Shown piece by piece: positions 1-8,655 of a stretch of 56,526 nt of DNA (its first letter is position 1; each line of letters starts with the position of its first letter). The DNA comes from Clostridia bacterium (GTDB lineage: Bacteria; Bacillota; Clostridia; Christensenellales; Aristaeellaceae), in NCBI GenBank assembly GCA_017470145.1, contig JAFUFB010000014.1, positions 1 to 56,526 of the forward strand. The letters run 5' to 3'. Below the pieces are notes generated by a model. The model had not been told where the DNA came from. It did no database searches and saw only the letters and a program-made list of their open reading frames with translations. The position numbers were made by a program, and so were the translations under genes.

Positions 1-1104
1 ATTCAGCAGCCTCCCAAAATCATTGAGGGAATAAATATCGTTCTCCCGCAGGAAGGTGAATACGGATGCCTTCTCCTTCAGATCGTTGATGCCGCCTTTG
101 TTCCGGGCACCGTAGTTCCAATCCCAGCGTTCCTTTTCCCGCAGGTCATAGTAAGCCATGAGCACGGAAAGGAGCGGATAATCGCCGGGGCTTTCCAGTT
201 TCTCATGGTCGCTGATGATCTCAGTCAATTCCGTCAGCCATTCCCGCAGGGCTTTCAGTTTGTTCCTGATGGCGGTAAACAGGGCGTTGATGATCTTCAC
301 AGCACGGTTGTGATCGCCCAATTCTGTGTGGATGCCTTTCTTCTCCAGCGCAAAAGCAGCCGGGCCAAGATGAACGGTAGGAGCCAGCTCGATGCCCTGG
401 CGCTCAAAAGATCGCATATCAATGCGTTCCTCCCGGCCCGCTTTTTCCAAGGCAGCGTTTTGCATGACCTCCCATTCATGCCGCCAAATTTCGCAGTTGC
501 CTCGGTCATTCCAGCCGTCCCAGCTGATGCAGCGGCGCTTGTATTTTCCGTTGGCTGTTTGGATGCGCTCGCCGTTTTCATCCAGCACATATTCCGTCCG
601 GGTTTTCGGGTTCCACTCTCCTTGTTCATTCAGGGATCGCATGGTCAGAAGCACATGGGCGTGAGGATTTCCCTCCTCGTCGTCATGAACAGCAAAATCC
701 GCAATCATGCCACGATCCACGAAGGACGTTTGGCAGTAATTGCGGATCAGTTCGATGTTCTGTTCCTGGGTCAGTTCCTTGGGCAGCGCCATGATGATGC
801 GCCGAGCGGTTTGCGCCGTGCTTTTCGGTTCGGACGCATCCACAGCATTCCAAAGCGTTGCCCGGTCACGGTATTTCTCCGGGGCGTTGGGCGGCAGCAG
901 AATTTCCTTGTGGACGATCCTTTCCAGATGGTCGCCGGATTTCCATTCGTGTTCGTACTCGGAATAAAGTTTATCGCCGGATTGATAGGCGGCAGCGCTC
1001 ATAACGGAGCTGCCTTTCACTTTCCCCCGGGCGATGATCGTGATGTTAAAATGTGGACACGGGATGTGTGCCTCGCCTCCTTTTCTTTCGTCGTTCTTGT
1101 TCAA
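1..1104 (-). CDS. MobA/MobL-family (MobQ-type) relaxase, 3' end cut by window edge
   Basis: Conjugative relaxase that would nick the element's oriT and lead the strand into a recipient. The frame is open from the window edge and reads PCPHFNITIIARGK, then SAAAYQSGD (likely catalytic Tyr about residue 40), then NPHAHVLLTMR, the two-histidine metal motif of HUH relaxases (His148 and His150, counted from the TTG). The C-terminal part lies outside the window. The start is unclear: TTG at 1104 is the only canonical start upstream of the conserved PCPHF block, but it has no good ribosome site. A strong AAAGGAGG at about 1076-1083 instead points to an ATC codon at 1065, just before PCPHF. DUF3847 lies upstream and a predicted oriT sits between them. 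Family call is firm; start is not. Confidence 0.85.
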   Translation of the reverse strand, partial: MNKNDERKGGEAHIPCPHFNITIIARGKVKGSSVMSAAAYQSGDKLYSEYEHEWKSGDHLERIVHKEILLPPNAPEKYRDRATLWNAVDASEPKSTAQTARRIIMALPKELTQEQNIELIRNYCQTSFVDRGMIADFAVHDDEEGNPHAHVLLTMRSLNEQGEWNPKTRTEYVLDENGERIQTANGKYKRRCISWDGWNDRGNCEIWRHEWEVMQNAALEKAGREERIDMRSFERQGIELAPTVHLGPAAFALEKKGIHTELGDHNRAVKIINALFTAIRNKLKALREWLTELTEIISDHEKLESPGDYPLLSVLMAYYDLREKERWDWNYGARNKGGINDLKEKASVFTFLRENDIYSLNDFGRLLN

Positions 1105-1152
1105 TGCCTATTGGGGGTAGCCGATGCAATCGGCGCAGGGGCCGCCCCTGCT

Positions 1153-1187
1153 GATGGAGAGAAGCCCGCAAAAGGCTTCTCTCCATC
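1153..1187. repeat. Perfect 14-bp inverted repeat beside the predicted oriT
   Basis: Arms at 1153-1166 and 1174-1187 (GATGGAGAGAAGCC and its exact complement) flank a 7-base loop. The hairpin lies between the relaxase gene and the predicted nick site, where mobilisation origins often carry extra inverted repeats bound by accessory proteins. There is no T-run after it on the minus strand, so it is not a classical terminator. Confidence 0.6.
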
Positions 1188-1211
1188 GAGCCCTTCGCAG
1201 GAGCCCTCGGA

Positions 1212-1252
1212 GAGCGCAATGAATGAACGAAGTTCATATAATTGCGCCCTCC
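1212..1252 (+). other. oriT: Predicted origin of transfer (oriT) with MobQ-type nic core
   Basis: The short inverted repeat ATGAAC-GAA-GTTCAT (1223-1237) is followed by TAATTGCGCCCT (1239-1250). The known nick core of RSF1010/R1162-type oriT is TAAGTGCGCCCT or TAAATGCGCCCT and also sits directly 3' of an inverted repeat. An outer arm GCGCAAT (1214-1220) can pair with ATTGCGC (1241-1247). The site lies upstream of the relaxase gene, as expected for this family. Sequence match and position are seen; nicking is inferred. Confidence 0.65.
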
Positions 1253-1267
1253 GTAAACTCCGGAACT

Positions 1268-1600
1268 TTAGTCAACCGATTCCACCGCTTCGGTTCCCTC
1301 GGCCTTTGCTGCCGCCATCCGTTTGGTTTCCAGCAACTTTTCCAGGGCCTTCTTCGCGTACGGGGTATTGAGGGCATAGTCCAGATACCCGTACACTTCC
1401 TCATCCGTAAGCTCCGTCGCTCCAAGGGTTTCCAGCAGCTTCTCCAGATAACCGCCACGATTGCACAGACGATGGGTCCGTTCGTTCCGCTTAAGCTCTG
1501 CAATCCGCTTTTTGAGCTGCTTCTCTTCCTCTTGTGCCCGACGCAGCTTCTCCTGTGTTTTCTCCTGGGCAGCCAACAACTTTTCCATCTGGGTACTCAT
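1268..1600 (-). CDS. DUF3847 family protein of mobilisable elements
   Basis: 110-residue protein, mostly coiled coil at the start (EKLLAAQEKTQEKLRRAQEE...), then the typical RTHRLCNRGGYLEKLLE segment and a short helical C-terminus. DUF3847 proteins are regularly encoded just before MobA/MobL relaxases in Clostridia elements; their role is unknown, and a relaxosome accessory role is an inference from position. I chose ATG 1600 because AGGAGGT lies about 10 bases upstream; a longer frame back to 1726 has no ribosome site and crosses a terminator-like hairpin. Confidence 0.8.
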   Translation of the reverse strand: MSTQMEKLLAAQEKTQEKLRRAQEEEKQLKKRIAELKRNERTHRLCNRGGYLEKLLETLGATELTDEEVYGYLDYALNTPYAKKALEKLLETKRMAAAKAEGTEAVESVD

Positions 1601-1653
1601 AGGTTTCTTCACCTCCTTCCTGCCGCCGCTATCCAACGGCGTTTTTCTGCACA

Positions 1654-1680
1654 CAAAAAAACCACCGGCAGCACCGATGG
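1654..1680 (-). terminator. Intrinsic terminator or attenuator ahead of the DUF3847 gene
   Basis: On the minus strand a GC-rich stem, CCATCGG pairing with CCGGTGG, is followed by seven T. It lies between the sigma-like gene and the DUF3847-relaxase pair, so it could limit read-through into the mobilisation genes. Confidence 0.55.
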
Positions 1681-1760
1681 CGTTCTTGGTTGCGGGAGGG
1701 AAATATTCTCCCCCTTCAATATTCATTGGCTTGAGAATGGCCGTTTTTTTCTAGGATACA

Positions 1761-1782
1761 AAAATTTTTTTGAAAAAATTTT
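1761..1782. repeat. AT-only 22-bp palindrome at the end of the sigma-like gene
   Basis: AAAATTTTTT (1761-1770), two spacer bases, then AAAAAATTTT (1773-1782). It overlaps the stop codon of the sigma-like gene. As RNA it would be a weak hairpin; function unknown. Confidence 0.4.
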
Positions 1783-2887
1783 AGGGCCGCTTTTTCTCCG
1801 GTTTGGCCCGTTCCCCACCGTCGGGCAGCGGATTGATAAATGCTTCATATTGCTCTGCGATTCGGTCGATGCGTTTCTTCACGGCGCTGGGCGTTTCATA
1901 ATCCACAATATCCGCAATTTCCTGTAACGTCCGCCCCTTCATCCGCAAATCCAGGATGGTCTTATCCTTCTGGGACAGCGTGGCTTCAAATTGTTCGACG
2001 AGCTGCTCAGACAGAACCTTCCTGTCAAACGCCATTTGCGTATCGGGCACGTCGATTTCGTCCTCGATCAGTTTCTCTACGGAAGCGTGCTGATAGTACC
2101 GGCTGTGATTCCACCTGCGCAGGAATTCACCCCGCTTGAGGTTATACCCGGTATAATCCTCCGGCTGCCGATGGTTCCACACCTCGTCAATGACCGGCTG
2201 CAATTTCTGTTCCCGTACGATCATTTCTGTCAGGTTGAAAATCAGATTGGAAAAGTGCGGCCAATCCATCCAGGGAAGCTCCACATTCCTGAATTCTGTG
2301 AATAGCCGCTGGAAGCTCCATTCCATCCTCGTTTCATACGTCATACGGAAGAGACTGACAATGTGATAGCTCATTCGCCAGATGGGAAAATAGCCGGAAT
2401 AGTTTTGCCAACTGCCAGGCACTTCCTTATAACCGCCCTTGCCGTCCGGCACCTGGATCGCCTGCCAGATTGCCCACGCATAGCAGTCCCATACCAACTC
2501 AAGGAAAGCGTCCTCCTCGATAAGCTTCATGTACTTTTCGCTTTCCATCAGCTTCACGATATTCCGGGGCAATTCCAGATACGCGGGCCGCTTCTCCACC
2601 AGTTCCCTGGGCAGGGCATAGAACATGGTCATCCAGGAAAGGTTGCTGGTCTGCGGAATGCGGATGATCTCGCCGGGGAGCAGCACAATGAAATCTGTTT
2701 TCAGGTCATACACGACGCTGCTTTCATCATGTTCAACAGTTTCGGGGTAGCCGTCATCTTCGTTTTCTTTGTTGGTTTCATCCGATTCCTCGCCATGATA
2801 TTCGTAGGAGCTGTCTTCCGCTTTTCGCATCCGGGCGTATTCATCATCGTCTATATCGTTGCTGTTTCTGTACATATCGTTTTCCAT
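1781..2887 (-). CDS. Sigma-70 region-4-like DNA-binding protein of the mobile element
   Basis: 368-residue protein with a very acidic N-terminus (about residues 1-60), a long middle part I do not recognise, and a C-terminal helix-turn-helix resembling sigma-70 region 4 (about residues 295-350: LSQKDKTILDLRMKGRTLQEIAD). No region 2 is evident, so it is unlikely to be a complete sigma factor. Proteins with a lone region-4 HTH are common regulators in Clostridia mobile elements. Start ATG 2887 has AGGAG 8 bases upstream and a near-consensus promoter at 2941-2969. Likely a regulator of the mobilisation genes downstream; targets unknown. Confidence 0.7.
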   Translation of the reverse strand: MENDMYRNSNDIDDDEYARMRKAEDSSYEYHGEESDETNKENEDDGYPETVEHDESSVVYDLKTDFIVLLPGEIIRIPQTSNLSWMTMFYALPRELVEKRPAYLELPRNIVKLMESEKYMKLIEEDAFLELVWDCYAWAIWQAIQVPDGKGGYKEVPGSWQNYSGYFPIWRMSYHIVSLFRMTYETRMEWSFQRLFTEFRNVELPWMDWPHFSNLIFNLTEMIVREQKLQPVIDEVWNHRQPEDYTGYNLKRGEFLRRWNHSRYYQHASVEKLIEDEIDVPDTQMAFDRKVLSEQLVEQFEATLSQKDKTILDLRMKGRTLQEIADIVDYETPSAVKKRIDRIAEQYEAFINPLPDGGERAKPEKKRP

Positions 2888-2940
2888 TTTCTTCGCTCCT
2901 ATTCATTTATGTGGAGATGTTATCCGGGTCAAACACCTTT

Positions 2941-2969
2941 ATTATATACAGGAACATACGTTCTGTAAA
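2941..2969 (-). promoter_or_regulatory. Sigma-A-type promoter for the sigma-like gene
   Basis: Minus strand: TTTACA (2964-2969), 17-base spacer, perfect TATAAT (2941-2946). It stands about 55 bases before the start codon at 2887. Confidence 0.75.
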
Positions 2970-3234
2970 GAGAAAGAAAATATATCATGCTTTCCTGATC
3001 GTGTTTTTTGCTCTATAAGGTGTGTTATAATCATGATGGGCCAATCAAAACTGCGCCACACACTATGGAAAATGGCGTGAATCCTATTGATAGTGATCCC
3101 CGTGATCATCATGTCAATTGAGTCTGATATGAAGCATTATTTTGAGATGGGATGAAACAAAAGCGATCAATGGTTCGTCTTTATATTGGAAGCCCAATGG
3201 CAATGAAGCAACCAGCAATGGGGGAGGAATCGAA
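2970..3234. other. Intergenic stretch between mobile-element genes and the secreted-protein cluster
   Basis: With the upstream part this is about 350 bases without a gene. A possible plus-strand -10 (TATAAT at 3026-3031) has no good -35. No ORF with a ribosome site, RNA gene or integration repeat was recognised. The right boundary of the mobile element may lie here, but I see no att site. Confidence 0.3.
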
Positions 3235-3516
3235 ATGAAACGAAAGATCGTCATTGTTCTACTGATAGCCCTTCTGTGCGGCCTATGCGCACCCTGCACA
3301 GCGGAAAACAACAACCGAAATTCCGATAATTTTGCTTATACTTATCTGGAAGATGGGACCATTTGCATCACAGCTTATCACGGCAGCAAAGCAAAAATCA
3401 ATGTTCCGGCGTATATGGGTGGTGTTTGCGTGACCAAGATCGACGAAATGGCCTTTGCCGAATATGCGGCAGAGAATGGAATCCGCGTCGAATTTCAGGA
3501 GGAAATGGGACGATGA
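3235..3516 (+). CDS. Short exported protein with a single LRR_5-like unit (possibly truncated)
   Basis: 93 residues: signal peptide (MKRKIVIVLLIALLCGLCAPCTA), then one unit, YTYLEDGTICITAYHGSKAKINVP...VTKIDEMAF, that resembles the first repeat of BspA-like leucine-rich repeat proteins (LRR_5). Such proteins usually carry many repeats; here the frame stops right after the first, so it may be a truncated remnant. GGGGAGG stands 7 bases before ATG 3235; the in-frame start at 3142 lacks a ribosome site. The stop overlaps the next start (ATGA at 3513-3516), implying translational coupling. Confidence 0.6.
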   Translation: MKRKIVIVLLIALLCGLCAPCTAENNNRNSDNFAYTYLEDGTICITAYHGSKAKINVPAYMGGVCVTKIDEMAFAEYAAENGIRVEFQEEMGR

Positions 3517-5156
3517 AAAGGATAGGGTTCGTATGCGCATTTTTCTTGCTTCTTATGGCGTTTAGCTTTCCGGCAGATGCCGAGGATTGGGATGATGCTG
3601 TAGCTGTTTATGCTCCGGTGTTGGCCCAATATGAGGCGGCATTTATCGGGGATGAGGATGCTCTCATGGCCTGTGAATCTGCCGAAGACGCTTACCGCTT
3701 TGCGCTGTATGCTCAGCGTGATCCTCGGGACGTGATCGGTTACTCCATGATGGATCTAAACAGAGACGGCGTACCGGAGCTGGTGATCGGCACAGTAGCC
3801 AATGAGGGCAATGCGGAGGATCAGCTCATTTTTGAAATCCTGACCCTGAAAGATGATGCACCCGTCACAGTGATACGAGGCTGGGAAAGGTTCCGGGTGC
3901 AGTTAACCATGAACGAAAACGGCGTGCCGGATGCCTACGGCTACTATGCGGAGGGCTCCTCCGGCGCATCCAATTCCGTTTATGAGCACGGAATCGCCGG
4001 GGCGGACATAACCCAATGGGAGGATGCCCACAGCCTTGAGGTCAATTATGATGAAAGTCTCCAGGCCCATTGGGCGCTCAACGGCGAAAACATCCGTGAA
4101 GACGAGGCTAAATCGCTGATCGCCTCCTGGCGTAAGCGCGTGTTCTGGCTACCTTTGACGTCTTTCATGGAGGATAATAGCCACCGGGATACTGGCTTCA
4201 CCGATGCACAGACACCGGACGCAGCGCATGGATTCTGCCGTTCCTACAGAATCACCCCGGCAGGACCCATTGTGGATTTGGTGATTGCCGATACCGGCCG
4301 AAGAAATGCCCCTGAGGCCCGGCATGAAAATATCCTCAGTGTAGAAATTACGGTGCGGGAGACTGGCCAAATCCAGCACTTTGACTATGATGGTACAGAA
4401 ACCCCAGCTACTGATTCCATGAGCTGCCTGGCCTGGCTTCAGGATATAAACTTTGATGGATACGGCGATCTCGTGCTGTGCACGGCCCGAGGCGCGTCCA
4501 ATGAATACAGCGTTTTTTGCCTTTGGAACCCGGAAACGGGGCGGTTTGACAGCATTGAGACGCATTGCGCCTTTGATCTGGAAAACGAGCGCGCTTCCGC
4601 CCAGGTCACACCCTTGGAATTGGTCAATTTTACTTTGCAAAAAGGCAGAAATGACGAAGGTTACGTCATTTCTCATGATCAAGATGGAGCTGCTTGCTAT
4701 ACCCAGTTTGTATATCGTTGGGAGGGAAATGGCCGTTTGCCTGAGCTTACCCAGGTGCATGATGTGTCCAGCGTCAGCCGAACGCTAATTCGGGATCAGG
4801 TCTTTCTCTTTTTTTCCCAGGGAGAGAAGGTGTGGGATCATATTTATCCGGAGGAATGGTATTACGGCGCAACGAAACCTTACCGGGCCTTTGAGACAGC
4901 GGCGGATTCCCTCTGGCAAGGCTGCGACATGGTGTCGAAGCATGTGGCCAACGTGGATTGGGTGAACCTGCGGGAAAGGGACAGCAAGCAGTCCAAATCG
5001 CTGGCCCACTTGGATCGTGGCACGGAGGTGCAGGTGCTCAAAGAAGACTGTGCCGATGGCTGGACGCTGGTGCTGTGGGATACCGGGGAGCCGCAGGAGA
5101 AATGGTTTGGTAATCAAACAGAGATCGGCTATATTTGGCATAGCTTTTTGGAGTGA
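3513..5156 (+). CDS. Exported protein with FG-GAP/EF-hand-like calcium motifs and a C-terminal SH3-like domain
   Basis: 547 residues with a signal peptide ending near FPADA. Two DxNxDG-type loops are visible: DLNRDGVPELVIG (about 81-93) and DINFDGYGDLVLC (about 312-324), typical of FG-GAP/VCBS or dockerin-like calcium sites. The last about 75 residues (VNLRERDSKQSKSLAHLDRG...GYIWHSFLE) look like a bacterial SH3 domain, which often binds peptidoglycan. Probably a cell-wall-associated protein. AGGAGG precedes ATG 3513, which overlaps the stop of the preceding gene. No enzyme motif recognised. Confidence 0.7.
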   Translation: MKRIGFVCAFFLLLMAFSFPADAEDWDDAVAVYAPVLAQYEAAFIGDEDALMACESAEDAYRFALYAQRDPRDVIGYSMMDLNRDGVPELVIGTVANEGNAEDQLIFEILTLKDDAPVTVIRGWERFRVQLTMNENGVPDAYGYYAEGSSGASNSVYEHGIAGADITQWEDAHSLEVNYDESLQAHWALNGENIREDEAKSLIASWRKRVFWLPLTSFMEDNSHRDTGFTDAQTPDAAHGFCRSYRITPAGPIVDLVIADTGRRNAPEARHENILSVEITVRETGQIQHFDYDGTETPATDSMSCLAWLQDINFDGYGDLVLCTARGASNEYSVFCLWNPETGRFDSIETHCAFDLENERASAQVTPLELVNFTLQKGRNDEGYVISHDQDGAACYTQFVYRWEGNGRLPELTQVHDVSSVSRTLIRDQVFLFFSQGEKVWDHIYPEEWYYGATKPYRAFETAADSLWQGCDMVSKHVANVDWVNLRERDSKQSKSLAHLDRGTEVQVLKEDCADGWTLVLWDTGEPQEKWFGNQTEIGYIWHSFLE

Positions 5157-5258
5157 TTTTTTTCGGCGCGCACATCAGAATTTCTTTCTCCATGAAACAA
5201 TTCCGCCCGTTGAAGTGTCAATATCATTGAAACCAATCATGAAGGGAAGGATCATCCC

Positions 5259-6863
5259 ATGCGCAAAAGGATCGCTTTGATTCTCTTTTTCCTGCTGCCG
5301 CTTCTGCTCGTTTGGCCCGCGCTGGCCGACGCGAAAGCGCCTGCGCTGCCCGAGGGTGATTTGCAGGTAATGGACGTCAAACTAAAGACCAACAAAGTAT
5401 GGGAGGTGTATACCGGGCCGGGCCGGGATTATGGCATCGCCAATGACGGAAAAGCCAGGGTAAGCACCAAGGATTGGGTGCAGGTGCTGGGCGGCGAAGG
5501 TGGGGGCAGGATTTTGGTTCAGTATGCGATTAACGATCAGCGGCTGAGGATTGGGTGGATCGACGCGGACGCTCTGGTTGAGGAAGATCGCACCTATGAA
5601 GTATGCTACGCGCCGGGAGACAACTATCTTTGGCGGCCTTGCCATGTAAACAGGGCATGCGCTGTTACCGATGATCCGCTGCTCAGCCAATCGCCCGTTG
5701 TGAGCTTGCCTGCCCTGACGAAAGCCAGCTATCTTTGCTGCATGGGCGATTGGGCCATGATCGACGTGGCTACAAACAAAGGCCGCATGCGGGGATTCGT
5801 GCCCATGGATGCGGTCGCATTGGATGAAATCGACCTGAACCAAAATCCCAACTTCGCCGACGCGGCGGCGCTGCTGGAGCGGGCGGACATCGCGGCCGCG
5901 CCCCGGGGCATCAAGGACAAAGAGATCTATTTTGATCTGCAAAACGGCGGCGTTTTCTGGTATTACTACTATAATGAGGACTACAATGCAGTGCTGACGC
6001 CGTTGGAATTCAACTGCAGGCTGGAGCACGCCACGGATGAGGATGTGGGAAAGTATCTCACGGAAGCGCTGACCATGCTTTCCCGGGTGTACGACGGAGT
6101 CATCGACAACGCGCCGCCTTACCCATGGGCGGATGTGGAGCGGGCCCGCGAAACCACCATTAGCAATGGGTTGCTCTACCAAGAATACCTGGGCGAACAA
6201 GGTTTGCGGGTGCTACTGAATCAGCTGGCTGCCCACGACGGCAACGACCGTGTGAATAGTCTGCGAGCACAGCTGGCGTCGCGGCTGCTAGGCGTCCGAG
6301 ACAACACCCGAGTAGATCCGACTGAGGGCTGCGCCTGGTATGACGCACTGCAAATTGCACATCAGAATACCCTAAAGCCTGCCGACGCGGGGGTGTACGT
6401 GCAAGAGCCCATCCTGCGGGCAGCGACGCAACTTTTGATCGATCATTACGGCACAGAATACGCCGGTTATCCCAACAACCCAGAGGTCGACAGATCAAAG
6501 TGCGTCACGGTGGTAGCGCTGGGCGAATGTGCCCGGGAACAGAAAGGGAATCAAGTGACGCTTTGGGCAAACGGCGGCTATGAACTGATCGCGCTGTACA
6601 ACGACAAAGAAATCAAGCTGAGTTCGGGCAGCTGGTATCCCGTGCGTTTGACGATGGATCAGCGGACGGATGGAACCTGGCGGCTAATAGAGCTGATCGA
6701 GCCGGAGGATGGCGATTTATACGAATCCAGCATTTTGCGAATGTGTAATGGGAATCGGCAGCTTGCGGAGAGAATGTATACTGAACCTTTTCCCATGGAT
6801 GAAGCGGTGCAAAAGGTACTGGAAGCCCAGGGATACCCGGACGCAGTGAGGATTGACCGATGA
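5259..6863 (+). CDS. Exported protein with N-terminal SH3-like segment, function unknown
   Basis: 534 residues: signal peptide (MRKRIALILFFLLPLLLVWPALADA), then an SH3-like start (VWEVYTGPGRDYGIANDGKARVSTKDWVQVLG...IGWIDADAL, about 45-105) and a second weaker copy that ends GRMRGFVPMDAV. The rest has no family I recognise. Same strand and style as its neighbours, 102 bases after the preceding gene, with GAAGGGA before the start. The stop overlaps an ATG at 6860 that is a possible start for the next gene. Probably extracellular or wall-bound. Confidence 0.65.
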   Translation: MRKRIALILFFLLPLLLVWPALADAKAPALPEGDLQVMDVKLKTNKVWEVYTGPGRDYGIANDGKARVSTKDWVQVLGGEGGGRILVQYAINDQRLRIGWIDADALVEEDRTYEVCYAPGDNYLWRPCHVNRACAVTDDPLLSQSPVVSLPALTKASYLCCMGDWAMIDVATNKGRMRGFVPMDAVALDEIDLNQNPNFADAAALLERADIAAAPRGIKDKEIYFDLQNGGVFWYYYYNEDYNAVLTPLEFNCRLEHATDEDVGKYLTEALTMLSRVYDGVIDNAPPYPWADVERARETTISNGLLYQEYLGEQGLRVLLNQLAAHDGNDRVNSLRAQLASRLLGVRDNTRVDPTEGCAWYDALQIAHQNTLKPADAGVYVQEPILRAATQLLIDHYGTEYAGYPNNPEVDRSKCVTVVALGECAREQKGNQVTLWANGGYELIALYNDKEIKLSSGSWYPVRLTMDQRTDGTWRLIELIEPEDGDLYESSILRMCNGNRQLAERMYTEPFPMDEAVQKVLEAQGYPDAVRIDR

Positions 6864-6883
6864 GACAAGAAAGGACAGTTCCA

Positions 6884-8644
6884 ATGATGAAAAAGTGGAT
6901 GATCGTATTTTTCCTTCTGTTCTTTACCCTTTTGTCTTTCAGCCCGGCTCTGGCGGATGCGAATGGTTTTTGCGATCCCGTGCCGGACTCTCTCACAACG
7001 TTGCTGGACAGCGACCCTAATGACTGCGTGGTGTTTTCCGCCCCGGATGGGACGACAAGAGTGTTTTTGATCCTGGATGAGGGATGGAGCTTAAAAGGAT
7101 ATACACAAAAAGACGGTCAATGGATTCGTGATGTGGATTCCACGCCCATGGAAGGCTATCGGGACGTGCATTTTGTACGTCATCAGGCGGGGCAGCTTCG
7201 CCCGGACGGAAGCGCGTACATGGACGATCAGGGTTTCGATGTGGTCAGCAAAAGCGGTCCATATCAAAGCTTTCACTGGAGCGGGGAATACTATACGCTT
7301 TGCGGTTGGAGCGATCCTGACCGGTATCTTGGCACGGTGATGATCGATGGCACGGTCATAAGGTATTTCCCTGACGGAAGCCGCACGCCTGAATACATGG
7401 TTGATGTCGGCGACGAACTTACCCTGTATGACTGGACGTGGAACTTTGAAACCCTTCCCGCCACGCCCGAGAATGCACGGAAGCGGGCGGCGATCCTGCC
7501 GGACGCAATCCGAAGCGATTTCCCCGGCTATGAATTGGTAGAACGGTATAACAGCAGCACCATGGCCGACGCCGTGTTCGCCCAGGTGGCGGAGGATAAG
7601 GAAAAGGGCGGCGTCCTGCTGCGTATCATCAAGGCAACGTATACCTGGGACAAGGGCCAAACCCATGTTAACCCCCTCATGGATATCCCTTTGTCGGACC
7701 GCCTGAGGGATATATCTGCCACTGTTCTATGGACGGATATGCACAAGCTGTTCACCCAGTGTGATGCCCTGGACACCGTTAAAGTGCCGCTGCCGGGCAG
7801 GATCGTTGACTTGCATCCCCAGAAGGAACAATTGGTGCTGGTGGTGGAGGACGAAGATGAGAATAGCCGGGCGGTGATAGTCACCCAGGATGAAAACCGG
7901 GATTACCACTTAGCCCTCTCGCCCATACTGCCGAAAGGCTCAAGCCTGGATGACTTTCACGCCGGGGAAAATGAAATCATCTTGTATCTCGGCGGTGATT
8001 CCTTCATAGCTGGATATGTGAAGCAGGCAGACGGGGCCTGGCGGCTCTCCTGGGTCATGAGCGAAACGGACTACGTAGTTTATTGGTGGGGCGTCAAATG
8101 GGACGATCATCGTTTGATCGGCGCTTTGGAAGGCTCCGATCTATTCACCGCCAATTTCAGCGCCATCCCCGGAACGGAAGAAGCGCTGAAAAAGAATCTG
8201 GATGCTGCCGGATGGGCGGCGGTGAATAATCCCAATCCCAAGGACAGGCTGCATTTGCGAACAAGGCCTGATAAAAAAGCTGATTCTCTGGGTAAATTCT
8301 ATAATGGAACGCCGGTGCGGGTCCTGGAAACAAAGGGCAATTGGTGCCGCGTCGCTATCGGAATAGACGGTTTGGAAGGCTGGATGATGAAACAATACCT
8401 GGCCTTTTCGCAAAATGCAAATGCTGTAGAGCCAGTCTTTCCTGATCTTTTCCTGCGAGAAGAATATGAGGATCGGGATTTGACCGCTTGGGCAGACAGT
8501 GCTAAAAAAATCCCCAAGACTCTCTCAAGTGAAGAAGATTGGGAAATCATGGGCGTTATGAACGATCTGTATATCTTGGTCAGCCGAAGCAGCGGCGCCG
8601 TGGTATATGCGCCTATGGACTGGTTCTGGGAAGGAAACGGATAA
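6884..8644 (+). CDS. Exported protein with a C-terminal-half SH3 domain, function unknown
   Basis: 586 residues if started at ATG 6884, which has AAAGGA 8 bases upstream and leads straight into a signal peptide (MMKKWMIVFFLLFFTLLSFSPALA). ATG 6860, overlapping the preceding stop, is an alternative adding eight residues. A clear SH3_3-type domain lies at about 440-510 (RLHLRTRPDKKADSLGKFYNGTPVRVLE...GLEGWMMKQYL). The N-terminal 430 residues look beta-rich and match no family I know. Last member of a run of exported proteins; it converges on the ABC permease gene with an 11-base gap. Confidence 0.65.
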   Translation: MMKKWMIVFFLLFFTLLSFSPALADANGFCDPVPDSLTTLLDSDPNDCVVFSAPDGTTRVFLILDEGWSLKGYTQKDGQWIRDVDSTPMEGYRDVHFVRHQAGQLRPDGSAYMDDQGFDVVSKSGPYQSFHWSGEYYTLCGWSDPDRYLGTVMIDGTVIRYFPDGSRTPEYMVDVGDELTLYDWTWNFETLPATPENARKRAAILPDAIRSDFPGYELVERYNSSTMADAVFAQVAEDKEKGGVLLRIIKATYTWDKGQTHVNPLMDIPLSDRLRDISATVLWTDMHKLFTQCDALDTVKVPLPGRIVDLHPQKEQLVLVVEDEDENSRAVIVTQDENRDYHLALSPILPKGSSLDDFHAGENEIILYLGGDSFIAGYVKQADGAWRLSWVMSETDYVVYWWGVKWDDHRLIGALEGSDLFTANFSAIPGTEEALKKNLDAAGWAAVNNPNPKDRLHLRTRPDKKADSLGKFYNGTPVRVLETKGNWCRVAIGIDGLEGWMMKQYLAFSQNANAVEPVFPDLFLREEYEDRDLTAWADSAKKIPKTLSSEEDWEIMGVMNDLYILVSRSSGAVVYAPMDWFWEGNG

Positions 8645-8655
8645 TGACGTTTTCA

